A DNA stretch of 64,000 nt from Agrocybe praecox (taxonomy: Eukaryota; Basidiomycota; Agaricomycetes; Agaricales; Agrocybaceae): NCBI GenBank assembly GCA_964017145.1, contig OZ024847.1, positions 1 through 64,000 of the forward strand, given 5' to 3'. Shown here in pieces: positions 1-9,173 of this stretch. The notes under the pieces were generated by a model that saw only the letters and a list, made by a program, of their open reading frames with translations, searched no databases and was not told the origin of the DNA. The stretch's first letter is position 1. Each line of letters begins with the position of its first letter. The position numbers and the translations under genes were made by a program.

Positions 1-1150
1 TCAACCAACAAGCACGGTCGGAGACAATGCAATTGCCGTGGCCAGCTGGGGGCCTTCATATGATCATACGAAACAAGGAAGATTGAGGATCGTCGTATAA
101 GCAATACTAGTACGACGATCTGAAGTTTACAGCGACCGCAAGGAGCAAGGTAGACCAGGCGGAAAGAAGGATAGAGGAAAGAAGAAGCATGGAGCATGGC
201 CCTCGGAGAGCGTCAAAGAAAGGGATTACGTGGTCAGGAAAAGTATGACATGTATCAGGATTAAATCATGGGTCTAAAGTGAAGTACGCATACCAAGATA
301 GCTGGTACGAAACCCAGGGGCAAAGAGAAGTAAAAAAAAAAAGGCGCACAGAGGGAAGAAGATCCACGAAGCCTGACGCTCGGCGAGCGCCACGGAAAAG
401 CATGAGACGGTCTTTTGAGACTATCGTATAACCAAAGCTCGTACGACAGCCCAGAGGCGAAAGGAAGGCAAGCAAAAAAAAGAAACACAGGTGGTGGAAT
501 TCGGCGAGTGTCAGGAAAAGAGACGAGATCGTCTTGGAGAATGTACTCGGCATAATACCGAATTGAATGTACGCCACACAAAGTACCATATAAACAGAGC
601 CAGTAGGCAACCGACCGAAATTTTTTTAAAAAGGCAATTAAAAAAAAAAGAGGAAAGGGATTCAAGCAGGCCAACCCTCGGCGAGCGCCAGGCAAAGAGA
701 CGATATCAGCTTCGAGACTGGAAGCAGTAAATTTGTAGTAGGTACCGGAAAAATGGAAGGAAACTAGGACATGTTGACGCTCGGCGAGCATCAGGTAAGA
801 TGCAAGATTCTTGTCGAGACTGCAAGGAGTAAGTCTGTGGTTAAGAGTGATATATAAAACTGAACGTACCAAGTCCAATAGAAATCACCCAAAATATCGT
901 ATAAGCAAAGCTAGTGCGATAACCAAAGATGGAAGGCGGTGGAAAGATGTAAGAGGCAGCGTGCAGGCTGACGCTCGGCGAGCGCCAGGAAAAGAGACGA
1001 GACCGTCGTCGAAGCTGTGGAAGAGTAAGTTCGTAGTTGAAAAGAATATTTTAAATTACGTGTACCGAGTCCAATAGAGATCACTGAAAATGACGTATAT
1101 GCACAGCTAATACGATAAATCAAAGGCGAAAATATAAAAATCTAGAAATG
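1..1150 (-). repeat. Hairpin-array block 1 (minus orientation)
   Basis: Several degenerate tandem units read on the minus strand. Seen directly: hairpin-1 cores (GCTCGGCGAGCGCCAGG types) near 370, 675, 970 and hairpin-2 copies (TATAAGCAAAGCTAGT) near 900, with a 10-bp-stem version at 88-120. Positions 20-440 are repeated almost exactly in inverted orientation at about 30052-30470. Short ORFs here, including one of 205 codons, are accidental readings of the repeat: poly-T length changes and stops differ from unit to unit. The block probably continues beyond the left edge of the window. Confidence 0.8.
88..120 (-). repeat. Long-stem hairpin 2 copy
   Basis: Read on the minus strand this is GATCGTCGTA, a 13-base loop region CTAGTATTGCTTA, then TACGACGATC: a perfect 10-bp stem. 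The same 33-mer occurs on the plus strand at 15288-15320 and 30374-30406, in each case at the outer end of an array block. Confidence 0.85.
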
Positions 1151-1199
1151 CGGCTGGCTTTACCGTGATAACTGCAATTCAACAATTCACACATTAAAT

Positions 1200-1440
1200 C
1201 AGGAGCCGTCTACTGTCATACATTCCTCAGCAAAAAATACGAAGAAAGGATCACAAAGCGATGTAGGTTTATACGTTGAACACGGAGGGCCCTCGGCGCG
1301 GTAGGTCGGATGATCGATAAAGTTATATGTAAAATACAAAAAAGAAACCACCGGCAAAATATACGAAATTCCTGGGTCAGATATTAGTGACGCCTAACTC
1401 AATAGCACAATAGACAACATACCTCAATTCTTGCGAAGTT
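1200..1440. repeat. Copy of the 3' flank and last codons of the 1032-codon gene
   Basis: This stretch matches about 8930-9193 in the same orientation: the GTTTATACGTTGAACAC block, the CCCTCGGCGC block, the AATATACGAAATT block, and finally CAATTCTTGCGAAGTTT, which in the full copy is the stop codon and last codons of the gene at 9174-12272. Homology stops at about 1441. It is the retained 3' end of a gene copy that is otherwise missing. Confidence 0.8.
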
Positions 1441-1990
1441 TAAAGTTCGACCAGATGGGCATTTGAAGTCGTTGGAATGAAAGATTAGGCTGGAAATGCA
1501 ATTAGTTAGTAGCATGAAAGGCCAATGAAATGTATCAGACACACAAGGCATGCGATCATCACCATCGGCGAAGTTCAGAGTCGGAGATGAAGGCGTCGTC
1601 CACCCTAGCCGTTCCTCCAAGTCGTAAAGGTCGACCAGATGGGCATTTGAAGTCGTTGGAATGAGAGACAGAAGGGGCGATACAACTGCAAGAGTTGGAG
1701 ACTAGCAAGGGTTCGTTCTCAGGACTATGAACGATGAAAGTCGGGAATCCACGCGAGATGGTACAGACGTAGGCGCAATACGCCTACTTCTGACTCACGA
1801 TCCCTGCTACGCAGGCGCAAAGCACCTACGTAGCAGGGACGCTGGGGGGAAATGGCAAGGAAGAGTCGGAGCAAATTCGTCAAAGGGCTGTGTTTGTTTG
1901 GCATTGGCTTCCGCGTCACGGCAACTTCCGCGCGGGACTTGAGGCGTTTTACTTGCCATCTAATCGCCCTTCGTTTCGTTATTGTTCTGC
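1441..1990. repeat. Copy of the 5' flank of the 1032-codon gene
   Basis: Starting at about 1441 (GTTCGACCAGATGGGCATTT) the sequence matches roughly 13095-13670, the region upstream of the 1032-codon gene. It includes the CGATGAAAGTCGGGAATCC segment and a double hairpin at 1769-1838. In the 13 kb copy the first part is present as two tandem repeats of about 187 bp (from about 12965). The abrupt switch from 3' flank to 5' flank implies deletion of about 3.9 kb. Confidence 0.75.
1769..1838. repeat. Double hairpin, GTAGGCG family
   Basis: Two adjacent inverted repeats. GTAGGCG (1769-1775) pairs with CGCCTAC (1781-1787) around a 5-base loop. CCCTGCTACG (1802-1811) pairs with CGTAGCAGGG (1829-1838). 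Related copies are at about 13434-13504 and 23048-23125. Confidence 0.75.
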
Positions 1991-1999
1991 ACCAGTATA

Positions 2000-3530
2000 C
2001 TTCTGCGTACTAGCTTTGCTTATACGCAAAATTATATTCGGAAACTCAGGAGAGAATTCGTGTCTCTTTGGCTGGCGCCCTCCGAGAGGCAGGCTTCGTG
2101 GTTCTCAGTATATCTGTCTACCATCTGCCTTTATGTGATTTTCCCCAAAATTATCGTACTAGCTCTGCTTATGCGATACTTTGAAGAAGGTCATACAACC
2201 CAGTATGTTCATGTCAACATATAATTTCTAAACACGAGCTAATTGCTCACACAGTCTCGACGACGATTTTGTCTCTTTCTTGAGGATCGACGAGCGTCAA
2301 ACTGGGCGATGTTTCTTATATCCCCCCACAGCCTGTGGTCTTTCCTTCGGCCTTTGTTTATAGTACTATGTCTGGATACTTTGGGTGATTGATGTTCGAC
2401 TCGGTATGTTCAGTTTAACATATCATTCTAAAGTACAAACTTACTCCTAATATAGTCTCGACGACGACTTCGTCCCTTTCAACCTGCGTGAGACTCCTTC
2501 CAATTTTACACTATCTATGTTTTTTGGTCTTTCCGGCGGCCGTCGGTTTGTCGCACTAGCTCTGCTTATAGGACACTTTGGAGATGGATATTCGACTACG
2601 TATGTTCAATTTGATTCATTATTTTAGACTACAAACTTACTCCTAACGCAGTCTCGAAGATAATCTCCTCTCCTTTCTGACGCTCGGCGACCGTCCACCT
2701 GCGTGATACTTTTACATCTCCCCACCACATGTGCTTTCTACTTGTCATCCTTTTGGCCATGGGTTTATTGTACTAGCTCTGCTTATACGACATGTTGGGT
2801 GCTGTATATTCGAGTTCGTATGTGTAATGTGATATATGACTGTAACTACGAGCTGAATTTCTTTCAGTCTGGACGACGACCTGGTCTCTTACCTGACGCT
2901 CGCCGAGCGCCAACCTCCCCGCTGGCCTGTTTCATCTTTCCAACGCCTGTGTTTATTCTATTTTCGCCTTTGGTTATCGTACTAGCTCTGCTTATACGAT
3001 ACTTTGGGTTTAGGATATTTGATTAGCTACGTTGAATGTTATATATGATTCTTAACTACTAACTTACTCAGTCCAGTCTCAAAGAACATCTCATGTCTTT
3101 TCCTGACGATCGCCGAGTGTCGACCTGATTGATTGCTTCTGCGATATTGTGATATATATATTTCCGCCGGTTTTCGTACTAGCTCTGCTTATGCGATAAT
3201 CGAGGCAGCGTGTATTCAACTCGGTACGTTTCATTTGATATATGTTTCTTAACTTCAAACTTACTCCTTGCATAGTCTCGAGGAGAATCTCATCTCTTAT
3301 CTGAGGCTCGGCGAGCGTCAACCTGTCCACTACTTGTTGCATCTTTGCACCGCCTACTTTTTTTCTTCGCCTTTTGTTTTTATATATGTTTGTCGACAAC
3401 GAGATGACTCCTTCCACAGTCTCGATGCCGATCTCGTCTCCTTCCCTGACGCTCGCCGAGGGCCTGCCTGACTGCTGCTTCTTTCATCTTTCCACCGTCT
3501 ACTGTCTTTCGGTTTGTGTAATTTAAACTA
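2000..3530 (+). repeat. Hairpin-array block 2 (plus orientation)
   Basis: About seven degenerate units. Each has, in order, an intron-like segment (GTATGT or GTACGT, a CTAAC/TTAAC-like box, CACAG), a TCTCGACGACGATCTCGTCTC-like stretch, hairpin 1, a pyrimidine-rich stretch ending near CCACCGCCT, and hairpin 2 near 2004, 2155, 2556, 2770, 2978 and 3173. The part at 3240-3520 resembles 14090-14290. Together with block 1 it brackets 1200-1990 with outward-pointing arrays. Confidence 0.8.
2004..2028 (+). repeat. Hairpin 2 with TGCGTA/TACGCA stem
   Basis: TGCGTA, then core CTAGCTTTGCTTA, then TACGCA. The usual stem is ATCGTA/TACGAT. Both sides have changed together while the core stays the same, which is a compensatory change. 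Confidence 0.8.
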
Positions 3531-3589
3531 TGTTTCTCATCTTCATTACTAAATCCTCCTTTGAGCATGAAAATGCAACCCTCATGGTA

Positions 3590-4189
3590 GCTCGTCGCGT
3601 CAAGGCTGAAGACCTAGGTCCTCGTTCGCTCTCGCAACAATCAGAGTCCACCGCCGGACCCAGCAACAGACCCAACAGCGGACTTCTTGCAGCCCTCGGA
3701 CTTAGTGGATTGGCTAACCTCGGTCGTATGAGCTGGTTCAAAAATTTCGATTCACCACGCCACTCCGGTTCGACACGCACTCATCGCTCTGCTGAAAGGC
3801 TTTCCGAAAAGGATGTTGAGAGTGGCAAGTCCTTGCTCAGTCCTGATATACGTCCTGCAGATAGTTTTGGTCAACGAACGCGTGCTACGAATGTTGGAAC
3901 TGGACCTGATGGCCTTCGTCCTGCTTCAGGGGTTAGCGCTCGCAGCGGTACCTCTGGAGGCACGATCTATCACGATGCGGCATCTTCGATCCCTGGAACA
4001 CACGCAATTGCTCCTCTTCCTCGAGCATTGACCCCTCCCGATGCAGTCCCAGTTTCCAGCGAACATGCATGGATCATGCATGGATCTGTTCGACCCACAG
4101 CGGAGGAGAAAGCTCTGGTCAATTTCTTTGGCAATGATTATGTCGAGTATAAGCGTCGCGTTGGAACGAAGATACCCTTTATACCATAA
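3590..4189 (+). pseudogene. Chimeric fragment ending in an isoprenylcysteine methyltransferase tail
   Basis: An open frame of about 200 residues runs to a stop at 4187-4189. The last ~27 residues (EEKALVNFFGNDYVEYKRRV, then GTKIPFIP) match the C-terminus of isoprenylcysteine carboxyl methyltransferase (ICMT/Ste14 family), which methylates prenylated cysteines in the ER membrane. None of the transmembrane and SAM-binding part of that family precedes it. Instead there is a Ser/Pro-rich segment (MSWFKNFDSPRHSG, ALTPPDAVPV) that looks like part of another fungal protein. CCCACAG just before the ICMT block looks like a retained intron 3' end, so the join probably lies in an intron. The frame abuts array block 2. 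I infer a patchwork of captured gene fragments, not a working enzyme. An expressed fusion protein is the alternative. Confidence 0.6.
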
Positions 4190-4309
4190 TTAAAAATATC
4201 AGCATGTACGCAGACACATCCGGACTTTTGGAATTTAAACCTCTGGCCATTTTTTGCAAATACAACGTAAAAAAAATATTAAAAAAAGAGACGAGTACAG
4301 CTACTACAT

Positions 4310-5450
4310 CTAAGCATCAGCCTCAACGACAGTGCCCTTGTCAGACACGTAGATACCGTCCAAGAACTTGCGGATATCCCTGTTGCGGACGCGGCCATTT
4401 TGTATCGGAAACCCTGCACAGATATAAGAACCTTATATCTAAGAAAGTATCGAATATACGCCGTCCAAGAACTTGCGGATATCCTTGTTGCGGACGCGGC
4501 CATTTTACAGACGCGGCCATTTTGCAGACGCGGCCATTTTGCAGACGCGGCCATTTTGCGCACGCGGCCATTTTGTATCGGAAACATTCGATACGCCGTC
4601 CAAGAACTTGTGGATATCCTTGTTGCGGACGCGGCCATTTTACAGACGCGGCCATTTTGCAGACGCGGCCATTTTGCAGACGCAGCCATTTTGCGCACGC
4701 GGCCATTTTGTATCGGAAACATTCAATACGCCGTCCAAGAACTTGTGGATATCCTTGTTGCGGACGCGGCCATTTTACAGACGCGGCCATTTTGCAGACG
4801 CGGCCATTTTGCAGACGCAGCCATTTTGCGCACGCGGCCATTTTGTATCGGAAACATTCAATACGCCGTCCAAGAACTTGTGGATATCCTTGTTGCGGAC
4901 GCGGCCATTTTGCGCATGCGGCCATTTTGTCTCGGAAACATTCGATACGCCGTCCAAGAACTTGTGGATATCCTTGTTGCGGACGCGGCCATTTTACAGA
5001 CGCGGCCATTTTGCAGACGCGGCCATTTTTTATCGGAAACATTCGATACACCGTCCAAGAACTTGTGGATATCCTTGTTGCGGACGCGGCCATTTTGCAG
5101 ACGCGGCCATTTTGCGCACGCGGCCATTTTGTATCGGAAACCCTGCACAGACATAAGAACCTTATATCTAAGAAAGTATCGAATATACGCACTTTGGTGA
5201 CACCAATAACCATGTTGTTGATCAAGCTGCGAATGGTTCGCAGGCATGCAACATGTTTCCTGCCTTCTTGCCAAACAGCCAGGGTAACTTTTGTGGTCTT
5301 TCTCTTGATGACAAGGATGTCCATGTCAACATGGCGGACATTCTTCGTGAGGGTTCCGCGGGATCCAGTAACAGTGATCAGGCTCTACTTGACCGAGATT
5401 TCGACGCCGGCAGGGATTTCGAGTTCTTCTGTCTTGAGGACGTCCCGCAT
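4310..5450 (-). pseudogene. RPL9: Ribosomal protein L9 (uL6) pseudogene with internal satellite expansion
   Basis: Read on the minus strand from 5450 it gives MRDVLKTEELEIPAGVEISVK, a TAG stop, then SLITVTGSRGTLTKNVRHVD and GRKHVACLRTIRSLINN, which is clear 60S ribosomal protein L9. A 50-bp intron (5143-5192, GTGCGT..GTGCAG) sits after VTK, followed by GFRYKM. The next ~100 residues of the normal protein are missing. The C-terminus VRN(R/K)[21 protein letters not shown] is present and ends at TAG (4310-4312). Between the two parts the KDIRKFLDG segment occurs seven times, separated by variable numbers of a 17-bp monomer. The nonsense codon, the missing core and the frame-breaking repeats make this a dead copy. 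Retention of the intron shows it came from genomic DNA, not from retrocopied mRNA. Confidence 0.9.
4358..5142 (-). repeat. Hierarchical tandem repeat inside the RPL9 pseudogene
   Basis: The segment GTCCAAGAACTTG starts at 4358, 4463, 4598, 4733, 4868, 4952 and 5053, giving spacings of 105, 135, 135, 135, 84 and 101 bp. The last values differ by whole multiples of 17, the length of the monomer GACGCGGCCATTTTGCA (with TACA, TGCG and TGTA end variants). The intron copy at 5143-5192 is repeated at about 4413-4461. The repeat thus grew at two levels: 17-bp slippage and duplication of a larger exon-intron block. Confidence 0.9.
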
Positions 5451-5640
5451 CTAAGAATAAATGCGTGTTCAGTCAATCGTCATCCAAAAACGCAAGTTTC
5501 AATCCATCGGTCCATCGGTTCAAATTCCAGCAAAATTGGTACCAAATCGCTCAGCGAGACGTCCGGTATCGATTGGACAATGAATTCGAGGCTTTCAGAG
5601 GGATACAGCGAATATCCGGGATATTCGCCTCGGTATGTTC
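5451..5640 (+). other. Unassigned segment between RPL9 pseudogene and array 3
   Basis: A 71-codon frame (5465-5680) reads FQQNWYQIAQRDVRYRLDNE and runs into the array. It could be one more captured gene fragment, but I do not recognise it. It joins the array at CCTCGGTATGTTCAG, the usual intron-like start. Confidence 0.3.
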
Positions 5641-6700
5641 AGATTTTATTCAGGATTCTCCACTACACACTTACTCCTAACACAGGCTCGACAACGATCC
5701 CGTCTCTTACCTGACGATCGCTGACCGTCAACCTGCCCGATGGTACTTCCATCTCTCCACCAGCTGCATTTTTTTTGCTTGCCTTCCTTTCGCCTTTGGA
5801 TTATCGTACGAGCTCCTCGCATAGTCTCGCGGACAATTACGTCTCTTACCTGACGCTCGCCGAGCGCCAACATGCCTCTGTCTCATTCGATCCTTCCACC
5901 CCTTGTGTTTTCTACTCATCTTCGTTTCGCCTTTGATTTGTCGCACTAGCTCTGCTTATAAGATATTTTGGGCGATCTATATGGGACTCGGTAAGTGTAA
6001 TTTAACATATGAGTGTAACTATGATCTGATCCCTTTCACAGTCTGGGCAACGATCTCGTCTCTTACCTGAACCTCGCCGACCGTCAACCTGCCCGCTGCT
6101 TGATTCATCTCTCCACCTCCTTTCTTTATTTTACCTTTGCCTTGCTTATCGTACTAGCTCTGCTTATACGATACCTTGGGTTTTGGATATTTGACTCGGT
6201 GCGTTCAAGGTTATATATGATTCTCAACTACACACTTACACCGTCCAGTCTCGAAGACGGTCTCGTGTATTTTCCAGACGCTCGCCGACGGTCGACCTGC
6301 TTGATTGCCTTTCGCGTCATTTTGGTTTTATTTTTTCCACCGGTTTCGTACTATACGATACGTTGGCCGGAGTATAATCAACTCGGTCGCTTGTCAAGCA
6401 TCAACCCTCATGGGTTTCCTTCCCTCTGTCCACCACCTGTACTTTTTGTTACATCTCTTTTGGCACTGTGTCTCGCACCAGCTCTGCTTATATATTCGAC
6501 TCGGTATGTGTACTTCACTTTACACCCACGATCTAATTCTGATCCTTTGCACACTTTTCCAGACCACGCAATCCCTTTCTCTGGCGCTCTCCGAGGGCCA
6601 TGCTTCACGCTTCTTCTTTCCTCTAGTCTTCCTTCCACCTGGTCTACCTTGCTCCTTGCGGTCGCTGTACTAGCTTTGCTTATGCGGCGATTTCACTGAC
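5640..6700 (+). repeat. Hairpin-array block 3 (plus orientation)
   Basis: About four units, with hairpin 2 near 5940, 6146 and 6666 and hairpin 1 near 5860 and 6080. Positions 6230-6700 are almost identical to 28020-28520 in the same orientation, including the same short ORFs, so one is a recent duplicate of the other. Confidence 0.8.
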
Positions 6701-7080
6701 CTCCATCTAAACCGCCGCTTGTTGGTTAAACGTTGCTAAGCCGCACATTTCGCTGTGCCCTGGTCCTTCCTTGGCTTCTTTGTTTCTTTCCTTTTGAGTT
6801 GTGTAATTTCGTGGTATAACCCGAGCGTTCGTCAGCGTGCTCGTTGCATCTTTCCATTTTTCCATCTCCTATGTTCTTTTTTGAATATTATTCGTAATAT
6901 TTTATCAAAATACTCATTTCTTCTCCTTCCAAGGTTGCGTTCTACTGATTTATACAATTTGAGCCTCATATACCCGATTTTGGTTTATCTTCCATCATGA
7001 ATCTATTAATATCTTGAATGATATATATAAGAATCAATTCATATATAATCTACCTAGTAGTATGACCCGATAACGCAGAA
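6701..7080 (+). repeat. Outer-end segment and junction between two array blocks
   Basis: Positions about 6715-6790 hold the outer-end segment also found at 15415-15490 and 28683-28750 (GCCGCACATTTCGCTGTGCC, then CTTGGCTTCTTTGTTTC). Positions 6886-6936 copy the intron end and first exon-2 bases of the small gene at 16425-16966 (AAAATACTCATTTCTTCTCC, then TTCCAAGGTTGC). The rest is AT-rich without other features. Plus and minus arrays converge here, so this is probably where two elements meet. Confidence 0.6.
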
Positions 7081-8950
7081 GGAAAGGCAATCAAGCAGGT
7101 GGACCGTCGGCGAGCGCCGGGTAAGAGAGGAGCTCGTCGTCCAGACTGGGGAAGGAGTCAGCTCGTAGTTGAGATTCATGTATTGAATTACACTTACCGG
7201 GTGTAATATAGACCACACAAAAAATCGTATAAGCCGAGATAGTACAAAAAATTAAAAGCGAAAGGAATATGAGTAGAAAAACACAGGTGGTGGTGGTGCA
7301 AAGATGGAAGGAGCATGGAGCAGTTTGACGCTCGACGAGCGTGAGGTAAGAGACGAGATCATTGTCGAGGCTGTGTTGGGAGTAAGTTTCTAGTTGAGAA
7401 TCTCAAATAAAATTGAACCTACCAAGATGAATATCCATGAGCTAAAATATCGTATAAGCAAAGCTGTACGAAGACGAGAGGTGAAAGTAAATAATAATAA
7501 TAATAGGCGGTGAAAAGAATGCAAGGAGCAGTGGGCATCTTGACGCTCAGCGTGCGCCAAGTAAGGGACGATATTCACGTTGAGACTAGTACGACGATCC
7601 GAAGTTATGAACATAATAAAGCAAGGAGGATAGAGACATAGTAGTGCCAGTGGGTTTACATCGAGGCAAGCAGAATCACCGTATAAGCAAAGCTAGTACA
7701 ACGACCGTCGCTAGTACGATAAAACAAAGTAACAAGTAAAAATTAAAATAAAATGGAAGGTGCAAAGATGTAAGAAGCAGCGGGAGGGCTGGCGCTCGGC
7801 GAGGGCCAGGAAAGATACGATATGGTCGTTGAGACTATAGAAACAGTCAGCTCGTAGATAACAATCACATTTTAAATTACACATACAGATTCCAATATAG
7901 ACCGGCCAAGAATATCGCATAAGCAGAGCTAGTACGATACCCAGAGGCCTAAGAAAAGGAAAAAAAAAAAAAAAAAAAAAAACATGAGCGGTGGAAAAAT
8001 GCACGAAGCAGACGGTAGGTTGACGCTCAGCGAGCGTCAGGTAAGAGACGAGATCGTCGTTGAGGCTGTAGAAGCAGTCAGCTCGTCGTGACGAAAGATA
8101 TATGAAGTTCAACATACCTAGTCCAATAGAAAGCACCCAAATATCGTATAAGCAAAGCTAGTACGATAACCAAAGGTGAAAGGTGGTGGAAAGATGTAAG
8201 ACGCATGTTGAAGCTCAGCGTGCGTCAGGAAAAGAGACGAGATCGTCGTCGAGGCTATGGTAGGAGTCAGCTCACATTGTGGAATAATGTATCAGGTGGA
8301 AGATACCGGATAGAATAAGAAGAAAACAAGAAGCAGTGGCCAGGTGGACGCTCGGCGAGCGTCAGGAAAGAGAAGAGATCGTCGTTTAACTTGTGTTAAG
8401 AATAAGTTTGTAGTTGAGATTCATAAATAAAATGGAACGTACTGAGCCCGTTAGAAATCACCCAGAATATCGTATAAGCAAAGCCAGTACGATAACCAAA
8501 GGCAAAAGGAGAACCAGTAAAAAAATAGGAGGTGTGATACAAGAAGCAGCGGGCAGGCTAACGCTCGCAGAGCGTCAGGAAGACACGAGATTCACGTCGA
8601 GACTATGAAAGGAGTAAGTCTGTAGTTAAGAGTCATACATAAAAATCGAACGTACCGAGTCCATTAGATATCGTATAAGCAAAGCTAGTACGATAACCAA
8701 GGCGGTGGAAAGGTGTCAGACGCATGTTGAAGCTCAGCGTGCGTCAGGTAAGGGCGAGAATCTCGTTGAGACTGTGACAGGAGTAAGTTCGTAGTTGAGA
8801 AGAATATTTTAAATTACATATACCGAGTGCAATAGAGATCATCCAAAATGACGTATAAGCACAGCTAGTACGACACACAAAGCACAAAGAAAATCTAAAA
8901 ATGCGGCAGGATTTACCATGATAATTGCAATTCAACGATTCACACATTCA
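7080..8950 (-). repeat. Hairpin-array block 4 (minus orientation), left inverted repeat
   Basis: Units read on the minus strand. From about 7588 to 8790 the block is nearly identical, inverted, to 14255-15302. The same translated strings appear on opposite strands at 7711-8136 and 14737-15176, and at 8414-8608 and 14441-14644. The left copy has extra sequence at about 8119-8340. Positions 8790-8950 match 1030-1200. The array lies downstream of the 1032-codon gene and points away from it. Confidence 0.85.
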
Positions 8951-9173
8951 ATCGGGAGCCGTCCAATGACATATATTCCTTAGCAAAAAAAAACAGGGAG
9001 AGAATGCGAAGCGTTGTAGGTTTATACGTTGAACACAAAAGGCCCTCGGCGCAGCAGGTCGGATGATCAAAAAAAAAGTAAAAGTACAAAAAGGAAACCA
9101 CCGGCAAAATATACGAAATTTCTAAGTCAACTATTAGTGATGCCTAACTCAATAACACAATAGATAACATACC

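Noticed and set aside
261..878. A 205-codon frame and many similar frames in the arrays (LTLAERQP, RTSSAYTI text)
   Set aside because: They follow the repeat, change frame with poly-T length, and run through the intron-like parts. Repeated text reflects the DNA repeat, not selection on protein. I keep a degenerate coding origin only as one hypothesis.
4358..5142. CRISPR-like regular repeat
   Set aside because: Spacers are not unique; they are copies of a 17-bp monomer. The genome is eukaryotic and the repeat derives from RPL9.
4204..5454. A 416-codon plus-strand frame with [11 protein letters not shown] repeats
   Set aside because: It is the antisense reading of the RPL9 satellite. The minus strand gives a clear ribosomal protein at both ends.
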